Positions 25,986-34,110 of a DNA stretch of 64,000 nucleotides are shown here, one piece after another. The DNA is from an uncultured Bacteroidota bacterium (GTDB lineage Bacteria > Bacteroidota > Bacteroidia > JADZBD01). The translations under genes and the position numbers were made by a program. Location: NCBI GenBank assembly GCA_937924855.1, contig CALEYQ010000071.1, positions 52,530 through 116,529 on the forward strand, given 5' to 3'. The stretch's first letter is position 1. Each line of letters begins with the position of its first letter. The notes below the pieces were generated by a model that did no database searches, was not told the origin of the DNA, and saw only the letters and a list, made by a program, of their open reading frames with translations.

Positions 25986-28900
25986 ATGATGAAAAATTAC
26001 CTAAAAACGCTTTTCGCACTTCTTGCTTTAAGCGGACTGCAATTATCAGCCCAGGTTAGCTCTTACACCTTTTCTTCTTCAAACGGGACTTATACCCCAA
26101 TTACCGGAGGAACGGTGCTCGGAACACCCTCAAACGATGACCAAAGTTTTAATAACAACCCATTAGGATTTACCTTTTTCTATAATGGGGTTGCTTATAC
26201 TAATGCAAGCATCCAATCTAATGGATTTATTGCCATGGGTGCTACGGTAACCAATTCCTATTCTGCCATTAGCACGGGCGGTACCAATAATATTATTGCA
26301 GCTTTGAATTTTGACCTTATTGGAAATGGAGTTACCAGCGAACTTCGCTACCAAACCATAGGTTCTGCTCCTAACAGAACATTTGTTGTCCAGTGGACAA
26401 ATTACGAGGCATTTGCATTTTTTGGAGATACCTATAATTTCCAGATTCGCCTTAACGAATCAAACAATTCAATTGATGTTGTTTATGGAACCTTTAACCA
26501 AACAAATTTTCTTTGGACCTCAGAGGTTGGTTTGCGCGGAAATTCAAATGCTGATTTTAATAATCGCCGTGTTTTAAATGGTAGCACAACCTGGGCTACT
26601 TCTACTGCCGGAGTTTTCAATAATGACAAATGTGACCTGGCTGCCGGTCCGCCCATGTTGGTACCTGCCAGTGGCTTAACCTATTCCTGGTCTGCAGTTC
26701 CACCTGCTGCACCTATTACATTAACGTTTACCGGGGTAACCACCACCGGAATGACCCTTAACTGGATTGATAACTCTACCACAGAAAACAACTTCTTGGT
26801 TTTCCGTTCACTTGATAACATAAACTTTACGCAGGTGGCAACCGTGGCTTCTGCAACACAAGCAACCATTGGAACCCCCTATAACTCGGTTCAAACAGGG
26901 CTTTTTTCTAATACACTTTACTACTGGAGAGTTTACGCCGTTGCCGCAGTGCCATCAGCCCCACTTTCTGGTAGTCAGGCTACTCTGGCTGGAACCATGT
27001 GCGGAACATACACCATCGGCCCAACCGGAGCATATACTTCAATTACCGCTGCCGTTACTGCATTGGTTACTAACGGAGTTCTTTGTCCGGTTATTTTTGA
27101 ATTACAACCTACCTATCTAAGTACTGTTGAAACATTCCCGATTAACATACCCTTTGTTGGAGCTTCTGCCTCTAATACAATTACGGTGCGCCCTATGGTG
27201 GGAGCAGTAAACCTCTCGATAACATCTACCGCAACTCAGACCATTAACTTTAACGGAGCCCAGTATTTCTCCTTTGATGGCCGCCCGGGAAGTACAGGTC
27301 CTAACATTGAGTTAACCATTCAAAATAATTCCACGACGGGAAACGCTGTCCGATATATCAGTGATGCGGTGGGATGTAATCTGAAATTTGTTCGCGTGTT
27401 TGGAGTAAACACATCAACTGCAACTACAACCGCAGGTGTTATTCACTTTGGGAATTCTGTTGCCAACGGAACCGGTAACAGCAATGATACCATTGCAAAT
27501 TGTGAAATTGGCCCGGGCGCCACTCTTCCCATTTACTTATTATATGGGAATAACACCACAGCGAATATTTTCAATGTCAATAATGTGATCCAAAACAACC
27601 TTTTCAGAGATCACTTCAGTGCAACTTTGGCTCATGCCGCTATTCAGTTAAATACAGGAAACCATCAGTGGACCATTTCCGGAAATAGCTTTTTCCAAAC
27701 GGCTACCCGTAATTATACCGGTGCCCCGAGCCATTTTATGGTGAATATTAATTCGGGTTCCGGAACACAAACCGGCGGATTCCGGGTGCTAAATAACTTT
27801 TTCGGAGGATCCGCCCCTAACTGTGGTGGTACACCCCATACAAATACTGCAACCGGTGCCCACAGGCTTGTTTGCCTTCAGATAAACACCGGTGGAGTAG
27901 GCTCCAATGAAGTTCAGGGAAATACATTCCGCAACTTTAGTTTCGGAACCACCAGCACTGCCAGCACACTTAATGGGATTTGGTGTGCTATTTATGGATT
28001 GGGAACCGGAAATAATATGAATGTTGGAAATACAACACCTAACATTATTGGAAGCACTACCGCTGCCGGAGATATAGTTACTTCCACAAGCGGATCGGGT
28101 GGTTCAACTGTTGGAATTTATTTTTCTGCGGCAAGTGGTGTAGTGAATATTTCGAACAATCTTATCGGTGGTATTACTGCCAATTCTTCCTCTACTGCAA
28201 TTTCTTCTTCAGTGATGGGAATAAATGTTGGAACCGCCATCGGCGTAACCATTAGTGGAAATACCATTGGAAGCCCTACCGTAGCCAACAGCATTATTAA
28301 CGCCATCAGCAATTCTGCAACTGCTGGTGTGGTTACCGGAATCTGGTCAAGTTCTACCAATCTTGGTGGGAACCAAATTACCAATAACCGGATCATGAAC
28401 CTTACCAATCAGTATGCCGGTACCAGTACCGTTGCACCTGTAAGGGGAATTTATGTTTCCTCGGGTGTAAATACCATTAACGGAAACATTATCCGCAACT
28501 TAACCAACTCTGCAAACTGCGGAACCACTACTACAACACCCTCCATAATGGGAATCTGGGTGGCCTCAATTTCATCCGGCTCTCAGGTGGTTACAAACAA
28601 CATTATTTATTCCTTAAAAAATAACTCCACCACCACAACGGCAATCCCTGTTGTAGTTGGGATCAACAACACAGGAAACACTTTAATACCAAGCGTGTAT
28701 GCCAACAACAGAATTTACGACCTGAGTGGCCCGGGGTCTACTACCTCATCCCTTCAAGGGCATTTGATCTATGGAGGAATGTCTCGGGTGGTTAATAATT
28801 TTATTGCCCTTGGAATCGACTCTAATAACGTAGGGTACACTCCCGCACATGAATACATTGGTATCCACCGGCTTTCGACTGCCAGCGTAAGGATTATTCA

Positions 28901-31900
28901 TAACTCAGTTCATATAGCAGGAACCGGCGTTGCCTCCGGTGCCGTAAACACTATGGCACACCGAAAAGCTTCCCAGGCTCTTGGAGATACTATTTTGAAT
29001 AACATTTTCTTTAACTCAAGGTCTAATGCAACAACCGGTGGTTTCCACTATGGTATTAACCTTAATAATGCCACCAACCTTGTATGCGATAATAATGACC
29101 TGTTTGCCAACGGAACCGATGGAAGACTTGGAATTTTTGGAGCCACCCCACATACCACCCTTTCTTCCTGGATTTCCGGAACCGGCTTAGACCTGAACTC
29201 CGTATCGGCAAACCCAAACTATGTTTCTGCCACAAACCTCCACATCAACAATGCCTCAATGTCATTCCTTGAATCAAAGGGGCTTACTCTGGCTTCAGTT
29301 CCTGTGGATATTGATTTGGACGTTCGTCCGGGGCCAATTCCTTCAGTAAATGGCGGAGGTATAAATTCAGATATTGGAGCTGATGAATTTGACGGAATTC
29401 CTATCGAACCTGATATGGGAGCTGTTGCTCTGGTTGATCCCGGTACTACGGGTTGCAGAAGCACTACAGAAACGGTTCGTATCCGGATAAAGAACCACAG
29501 TGTTCGCACTATCAATTTCGCCACAAACAATTGTACGGTTTCCTCATGGACCACCGGAACTAATCCAGTCGTTTTCCCTAATGTGGTTTTAAACTCCGGA
29601 ACCCTTTTGGGTGGTGCAACTATGGATGTGGTAGTTTCCACAACTTACGACATGACCGCTCCCGGAAATTATACCTTCCACGCAACCACTGGGGTTGCCG
29701 GAGATATGGTTCCCACCAACGACACCATGATGCCTGTTATCAGGGTGTCAAACAACCCAACCCTTACCATTGCTTCCCCCGGAACCATTTGCAGCGGAGA
29801 TACAGTTACGCTGAACCCTACGGCTACCACCTTCGGAATGGGCCCCGGAAACCAGACCTTTGTCTGGACCGGAAACGTTCCAATTCTGGATCTTCAGACC
29901 GTAACGGCTCCGCAAAGCGTTACAGCCGGTTCTATTAACGCCAACCAGATTATTTCCGTTACAATTGACACCATTTTCCATACCTGGGATGCTGACCTTG
30001 TAATCGATTTGGTAGCCCCAAACAACAGTGCGGTTATGTTGTCCAACGGAAATGGAGGAAGCGGGGACAACTATTTCATGACAGAGTTTATCATGACAGC
30101 TCCCGCATCTATTACAACGGGGTTCCCACCATTTACCGGTAGCTTCATCCCACAGGCCCCATTCAGCGGGTTTACAGGAAGTGCTAACGGAACCTGGGCT
30201 TTGAGAGTTTACGATCAATTTGGAGGTGACCAGGGAACCATTAATAAATGGACACTTAAATTGCCAAATGCCAACTCAGTAACATCATACAATTGGGCAC
30301 CGGCTACTGGACTTAGCTCAACTACAGTGGCTAATCCACAGGCTTTCCCAACGGTAACAACCCAGTATACACTAACCATTACCGATGCCAACGGATGTAC
30401 CAAGAGCGATACAGTAACCGTGTTCGTTAATCCTGCGCCCATTGTAAACCTGGGCTCAGATACTACACGCTGTATGGGCTCGGTGCTTTTAGATGCTCAA
30501 AACCCGGGCGATCTCTATTTATGGAGTACCGGAGCCACCACGCAGACTATTACGGCAACCGTTACCGGGAACTATTATGTAACCGTAACGAACTCCTTTA
30601 ATTGCTCAAAGGCTGATACCATCCTGGTAACCATTAACCCTTTGCCTGTAGTTGCTCTCGGTAACGACAGCACACTTTGTGGTAACGACAGCCTTTTGCT
30701 GGATGCCGGAAATCCGGGTGGAACCTATACCTGGAGTACAGGTGCCTCAACCCAGCAGATTTATGCAAATTCCTCAGGAACTTATATTGTTGTGGTGGAT
30801 GATGTTAATGGTTGTCAGAATTCCGATACCATTAACGTTACCGTTGCACCCATTCCGCCTGTGGCTTTAGGCAACGATACGCTTTTGTGTTCCACTTCAA
30901 CTTACATTCTTGATGCCGGAAATCCCGGAAACAGCTACCTCTGGAATACAGGAGCAACCACGCAGCAGATTTCGATAATTTCCTCCGGAACCTATAATGT
31001 GGCAGTTACCAACGCCGCAGGCTGTATGGGATATGACACAATTAACATTACCATGTCGGCTCCCATTATTGTTGCACTGGGTGCAGATACCGGTTTCTGT
31101 CCCGGAGGCTTTTATACGCTCGATGCCGGAAACCCCGGTGATGCTTACCTCTGGAACACCGGAGCTACCACACAGCAAATTGTGGTAACAACCGCAGGAC
31201 AGTACAATGTAACTGTGACTGACGGAAACGGCTGTTCACAATCCGACACCATCAACATTGTTCAGTTTAATAACCCTGTTGTAAACCTCGGACCTGATAC
31301 CACGGTATGTAATACAACCCTGGTGCTTGATGCCGGATCCGGTATGGCTGCCTATCTCTGGAATACCAGCGCTACCACGCAGCAAATAACCGTATTTGCG
31401 GCAGGACAGTATATTGTTACCGTTACCAATATTAATGGTTGTCAGAACTCCGATACCATTAACATTACCCTGAATACCCCGCCATCAGTTACTTTCCTGC
31501 TTTCACCAAGCGTGGTTTGTATTAACTGGCCGGCCTTTACCCTAACCGGTGGTAGTCCTTCCGGTGGTGTTTACAGCGGCCCCGGCGTTTCGGGCGGACA
31601 ATTCAATCCTGCAACCGCAGGGGTAGGTAACCATACAATTACTTATACCTACACCGACGCTAACAACTGCTCCAGCTTCGCTACCCAAAACATCACGGTT
31701 AACGCCTGCTCGGGTGTTGAAGAGAGCTTTGCCGGCGGATTGGTAAGCCTTTACCCGAATCCCAACAACGGTATGTTCTTTATCAAGTGGGAAGGCATTT
31801 CAGGTGACAAGGTTCAGATTATCATAACCGACCTTTCCGGTCGTCGGGTATTCGACCGTAGCCTGGGAGGTGTCTTCCGCGACCATACCGAATCATTAGA

Positions 31901-31988
31901 TGTTACCGGTCTGGAGAACGGCATTTATATCCTTACCCTGATGTCTGGGAACGATGTAAAGACCTTCCGGGTGGTTTACAGTAAATAA
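25986..31988 (+). CDS. Giant T9SS type A surface protein (beta-helix, P domain, tandem repeats)
   Basis: A 2000-residue exported protein. The start MMKNYLKTLFALLALSGLQLSAQ gives a clean signal peptide, so the in-frame ATG at 25929, which adds 19 polar and aromatic residues, is rejected. Domains in order: an N-terminal beta domain (about 25-230); a fibronectin type III-like domain (about 240-330); a long Ser/Thr/Asn-rich parallel beta-helix region with NNxI and GNT motifs (about 360-1115); a proprotein-convertase P-like domain (about 1290-1430, with HTWDADLVIDLVAPNNS and WALRVYDQFGGDQGT); five tandem repeats of about 70 residues (about 1486-1834); and a T9SS type A tail from SLYPNPNNGMFFIKW. 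No catalytic site is seen. A surface adhesin is the likeliest role. Confidence 0.85.
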   Translation: MMKNYLKTLFALLALSGLQLSAQVSSYTFSSSNGTYTPITGGTVLGTPSNDDQSFNNNPLGFTFFYNGVAYTNASIQSNGFIAMGATVTNSYSAISTGGTNNIIAALNFDLIGNGVTSELRYQTIGSAPNRTFVVQWTNYEAFAFFGDTYNFQIRLNESNNSIDVVYGTFNQTNFLWTSEVGLRGNSNADFNNRRVLNGSTTWATSTAGVFNNDKCDLAAGPPMLVPASGLTYSWSAVPPAAPITLTFTGVTTTGMTLNWIDNSTTENNFLVFRSLDNINFTQVATVASATQATIGTPYNSVQTGLFSNTLYYWRVYAVAAVPSAPLSGSQATLAGTMCGTYTIGPTGAYTSITAAVTALVTNGVLCPVIFELQPTYLSTVETFPINIPFVGASASNTITVRPMVGAVNLSITSTATQTINFNGAQYFSFDGRPGSTGPNIELTIQNNSTTGNAVRYISDAVGCNLKFVRVFGVNTSTATTTAGVIHFGNSVANGTGNSNDTIANCEIGPGATLPIYLLYGNNTTANIFNVNNVIQNNLFRDHFSATLAHAAIQLNTGNHQWTISGNSFFQTATRNYTGAPSHFMVNINSGSGTQTGGFRVLNNFFGGSAPNCGGTPHTNTATGAHRLVCLQINTGGVGSNEVQGNTFRNFSFGTTSTASTLNGIWCAIYGLGTGNNMNVGNTTPNIIGSTTAAGDIVTSTSGSGGSTVGIYFSAASGVVNISNNLIGGITANSSSTAISSSVMGINVGTAIGVTISGNTIGSPTVANSIINAISNSATAGVVTGIWSSSTNLGGNQITNNRIMNLTNQYAGTSTVAPVRGIYVSSGVNTINGNIIRNLTNSANCGTTTTTPSIMGIWVASISSGSQVVTNNIIYSLKNNSTTTTAIPVVVGINNTGNTLIPSVYANNRIYDLSGPGSTTSSLQGHLIYGGMSRVVNNFIALGIDSNNVGYTPAHEYIGIHRLSTASVRIIHNSVHIAGTGVASGAVNTMAHRKASQALGDTILNNIFFNSRSNATTGGFHYGINLNNATNLVCDNNDLFANGTDGRLGIFGATPHTTLSSWISGTGLDLNSVSANPNYVSATNLHINNASMSFLESKGLTLASVPVDIDLDVRPGPIPSVNGGGINSDIGADEFDGIPIEPDMGAVALVDPGTTGCRSTTETVRIRIKNHSVRTINFATNNCTVSSWTTGTNPVVFPNVVLNSGTLLGGATMDVVVSTTYDMTAPGNYTFHATTGVAGDMVPTNDTMMPVIRVSNNPTLTIASPGTICSGDTVTLNPTATTFGMGPGNQTFVWTGNVPILDLQTVTAPQSVTAGSINANQIISVTIDTIFHTWDADLVIDLVAPNNSAVMLSNGNGGSGDNYFMTEFIMTAPASITTGFPPFTGSFIPQAPFSGFTGSANGTWALRVYDQFGGDQGTINKWTLKLPNANSVTSYNWAPATGLSSTTVANPQAFPTVTTQYTLTITDANGCTKSDTVTVFVNPAPIVNLGSDTTRCMGSVLLDAQNPGDLYLWSTGATTQTITATVTGNYYVTVTNSFNCSKADTILVTINPLPVVALGNDSTLCGNDSLLLDAGNPGGTYTWSTGASTQQIYANSSGTYIVVVDDVNGCQNSDTINVTVAPIPPVALGNDTLLCSTSTYILDAGNPGNSYLWNTGATTQQISIISSGTYNVAVTNAAGCMGYDTINITMSAPIIVALGADTGFCPGGFYTLDAGNPGDAYLWNTGATTQQIVVTTAGQYNVTVTDGNGCSQSDTINIVQFNNPVVNLGPDTTVCNTTLVLDAGSGMAAYLWNTSATTQQITVFAAGQYIVTVTNINGCQNSDTINITLNTPPSVTFLLSPSVVCINWPAFTLTGGSPSGGVYSGPGVSGGQFNPATAGVGNHTITYTYTDANNCSSFATQNITVNACSGVEESFAGGLVSLYPNPNNGMFFIKWEGISGDKVQIIITDLSGRRVFDRSLGGVFRDHTESLDVTGLENGIYILTLMSGNDVKTFRVVYSK
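30444..31488 (+). repeat. Five tandem copies of a 207-210 base coding repeat
   Basis: Repeat starts lie at about 30444, 30651, 30861, 31071 and 31281. Each encodes about 70 residues beginning V-x-LG-x-D-(T/S)-x-x-C, with a central LDAGNPG, then Y-x-WNTGATTQQI, and ending with a NGC-x-x-SDTI strand. The copies differ at many third positions, so they are old duplications, probably of an Ig-like unit with a conserved cysteine pair. Confidence 0.85.
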
Positions 31989-32007
31989 AAAGAGATTGGA
32001 AGGTTTT

Positions 32008-32037
32008 GCGGCCGCCACGCTGAAGCGTGGCGGCCGC
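32008..32037. terminator. GC-rich perfect hairpin after the giant T9SS gene
   Basis: A perfect 13-base stem (GCGGCCGCCACGC at 32008-32020 with GCGTGGCGGCCGC at 32025-32037) around a TGAA loop, followed by ACCTTTTA. It starts 20 bases after the stop codon and is probably a rho-independent terminator, though the T-run is short. An AAGGT/ACCTT pairing could extend the base with a bulge. Each arm contains the same GC-only 8-base palindrome. Confidence 0.65.
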
Positions 32038-32063
32038 ACCTTTTAGGCTAAGACCCAAATACC

Positions 32064-32071
32064 TACCTTTG
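32064..32071 (+). promoter_or_regulatory. Candidate -7 promoter box for the DUF3109 gene
   Basis: TACCTTTG matches TAnnTTTG exactly and ends five bases before the ATG at 32077, again implying a leaderless or nearly leaderless transcript. Confidence 0.6.
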
Positions 32072-32076
32072 CCACC

Positions 32077-32718
32077 ATGCTGGTAGTGCAAAATACCCTG
32101 GTTAGCCGGGAAATCCTCTCGCGAAAGTTTGTATGCGATCTGAATGCCTGCAAAGGCGCTTGTTGCGTGGAAGGGGAGAGCGGTGCCCCCCTGGATCAGG
32201 ATGAACTGGAAATCCTGGAAAAAGACCTTGATAAGATTTTACCCCTGTTGCCCGAATCCGGACGGAAAATCCTGGAGAAAAAAGGCCCCTGGATCATTGA
32301 CTCAGATGGCGACTATGTTACACCCCTGGTTCGGGGAAAACACTGTGCCTTTACGGTTTTTGGAACAAAGGGGGAAGCCCTCTGCGGTATAGAAAAAGCC
32401 TGGAAAGAAGGAAAAACAACATTCAGGAAACCCGTTTCATGCCATCTATACCCCATCAGGATTGAAGCGGTAAACAATAGTCCATTCCTTAAACTGAAAT
32501 ACCACAGCTGGAAAATCTGTTCCGCCGCCTGCAGCCTGGGTGAAAAATTAAGCGTAACCGTATTTGAGTTTTTAAAAGAACCCCTCATCCGCCGATTCGG
32601 AAAAGAATGGTACGCGGAACTTGAAAAAACCGCTTCTGCCTATGAGAAATCAAGCAAATCCAAAAAGAGAATTTCTTCGGGAGAAAAAGCAAAACCGGGA
32701 GCGAAAAAATTTGAGTAA
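32077..32718 (+). CDS. DUF3109 family cysteine-rich protein
   Basis: A 213-residue, probably cytosolic protein. It opens with FVCDLNACKGACCVEGESGAPL, holding C20, C25, C29 and C30. More cysteines follow in GKHCAF, LCGIEKAW, VSCHLYPIR and KICSAAC, a pattern like the YkgJ/UPF0153 Zn- or Fe-S-binding cysteine cluster. The C-terminal 30 residues are lysine- and serine-rich. DUF3109 is widespread in Bacteroidota but without an assigned function; metal binding is inferred from cysteine spacing. It stands alone between a hairpin terminator and the nrd leader. Confidence 0.88.
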   Translation: MLVVQNTLVSREILSRKFVCDLNACKGACCVEGESGAPLDQDELEILEKDLDKILPLLPESGRKILEKKGPWIIDSDGDYVTPLVRGKHCAFTVFGTKGEALCGIEKAWKEGKTTFRKPVSCHLYPIRIEAVNNSPFLKLKYHSWKICSAACSLGEKLSVTVFEFLKEPLIRRFGKEWYAELEKTASAYEKSSKSKKRISSGEKAKPGAKKFE

Positions 32719-32908
32719 AATTTTCAGACCAAGCAAGTTTTTTTTCAGTTTTTGGCGAAAATATTTTTGCACATCATCTCAGGCCAGCAACACCAAGGGC
32801 TTGACCCACTTCTTAACAAAGACCTTGCCATCGGCCTTGTTAAAAATTATGGTGAAATGTTAATCGAAAAACCTTTGTACCCAAAAGATTTTTGCAAATT
32901 TTTGTCTG

Positions 32909-33035
32909 CCTGATTATTTAAATCATTGCTCTTACGAAGTAGCCCGTCGTGGAACAAAAGTTCCACAGGGAATTCGTCGCCTCCGGTGGGTTGGATTTTG
33001 AAACGGAGGATAGAGAGCCGGGTTGTAAAATCAGG
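32909..33035 (+). ncRNA. Candidate structured RNA leader upstream of nrdBA
   Basis: In the 365-base gap before nrdB a roughly 127-base segment contains several compatible complementary pairs. Outer stem: CCTGATT (32909-32915) with AATCAGG (33029-33035). Inner stem: GCTCT (32928-32932) with AGAGC (33014-33018). Arm: ACGAA (32934-32938) with TTCGT (32973-32977), enclosing a perfect hairpin GTGGAAC-AAAA-GTTCCAC (32949-32966). Second hairpin: CCTCCG (32980-32985) with CGGAGG (33004-33009). In addition TAGCCCG (32940-32946) can pair with CGGGTTG (33019-33025) as a pseudoknot or an alternative stem. The structure ends about 48 bases before the nrdB ATG. It matches no riboswitch family I can name. 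A cis-regulatory role in ribonucleotide reductase expression is inferred. The first 190 bases of the gap hold A/T-rich sequence in which I see no clear feature. Confidence 0.5.
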
Positions 33036-33083
33036 TTTAATTAATTAGATTATTGTCAAACTCACTAATACTAACCGGCCTTT

Positions 33084-34052
33084 ATGAAAAAAGAACCCAT
33101 CCTCGAAGAAAACAAAGATCGTTTTGTCTTATTTCCCATCAAGCATCACGATATATGGGATATGTACAAGAAAGCTGAAGCCAGCTTCTGGACTGCCGAA
33201 GAAATTGACTTGTCCCCGGACCTTGCCGATTGGTCAGGAAAGCTCAACGACGATGAAAGACACTTTATTAAACATGTGCTGGCCTTTTTTGCCGCCTCCG
33301 ATGGTATAGTAAATGAAAACCTGGCCATTAACTTCATGAATGAGGTTCAATATCCTGAAGCCCGTTGCTTTTACGGCTTCCAGATCATGATCGAGAACAT
33401 TCACTCCGAAACCTACAGTCTCTTAATAGATACTTACATTAAAGATCCGGCGGAAAAAGACCACCTCTTCCATGCCATGGAAAATGTACCTGCTGTAAAG
33501 AAGAAGGCCGAGTGGGCACTGCGCTGGATATCTAACGGGTCCTTCGCCGAACGCCTGGTGGCCTTTGCTGCGGTTGAGGGGATCTTTTTCTCAGGGTCTT
33601 TTTGCTCTATTTTCTGGCTCAAGAAGCGTGGATTAATGCCCGGCCTCAGCTTCTCCAATGAACTGATCAGCCGCGATGAAGGTCTGCACTGCGATTTCGC
33701 CTGTCTGCTTTACTCTCAGCTGGAAAATAAACTGTCGGAAGAGAAAATCCGTGAAATCATTACCAATGCCGTTGAAATCGAGAAAGATTTCGTTACCGAT
33801 TCCCTGCCTGTAAAGCTAATCGGTATGAACGCGGAACTCATGCGCACCTATATCGAGTTCGTAGCCGACCGCCTTTTGGTTTCTCTGGGCTACTCAAAAG
33901 TGTATAACGCAACAAACCCCTTCGACTTTATGGAACTGATTTCCATGGAGCGGAAAACCAACTTCTTTGAAAATCGGGTTGCCGAATACAAAAAAGCCGG
34001 CGTGGGAGAGAAACGGGCCGACAATGTTTTCAAACTGGACGAGGAATTTTAA
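33084..34052 (+). CDS. nrdB: Class Ia ribonucleotide reductase, beta (radical) subunit
   Basis: A 322-residue R2-type ferritin-like protein that holds the di-iron centre and tyrosyl radical used by NrdA to reduce ribonucleoside diphosphates. All ligands can be placed: D73 (AASDGIVNENL), E104 and H107 (MIENIHSE), E165 (AAVEGIFFSG), and E199 and H202 (SRDEGLHCDF). The radical tyrosine is Y111 in SETYSLLIDTY, so this is a normal Tyr-radical enzyme close to eukaryotic R2. The acidic C-terminal tail ending FKLDEEF is the docking peptide for the alpha subunit. It precedes nrdA by 58 bases, the reverse of the E. coli order, and follows an unusual structured leader. Confidence 0.96.
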   Translation: MKKEPILEENKDRFVLFPIKHHDIWDMYKKAEASFWTAEEIDLSPDLADWSGKLNDDERHFIKHVLAFFAASDGIVNENLAINFMNEVQYPEARCFYGFQIMIENIHSETYSLLIDTYIKDPAEKDHLFHAMENVPAVKKKAEWALRWISNGSFAERLVAFAAVEGIFFSGSFCSIFWLKKRGLMPGLSFSNELISRDEGLHCDFACLLYSQLENKLSEEKIREIITNAVEIEKDFVTDSLPVKLIGMNAELMRTYIEFVADRLLVSLGYSKVYNATNPFDFMELISMERKTNFFENRVAEYKKAGVGEKRADNVFKLDEEF

Positions 34053-34110
34053 CCGGTGAATTGAATATTGCACAACAAATCTATTAACGCTTAAAAAACT
34101 TATCCCCGGA

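Noticed and set aside
32752..32913. A 54-codon open frame (TTG start) in the gap before nrdB, reading in part GLDPLLNKDLAIGLVKNYGEM
   Set aside because: It has no ATG, no box or ribosome site at its start, and it ends inside the first strand of the candidate RNA leader. Chance or a decayed remnant is more likely than a gene.
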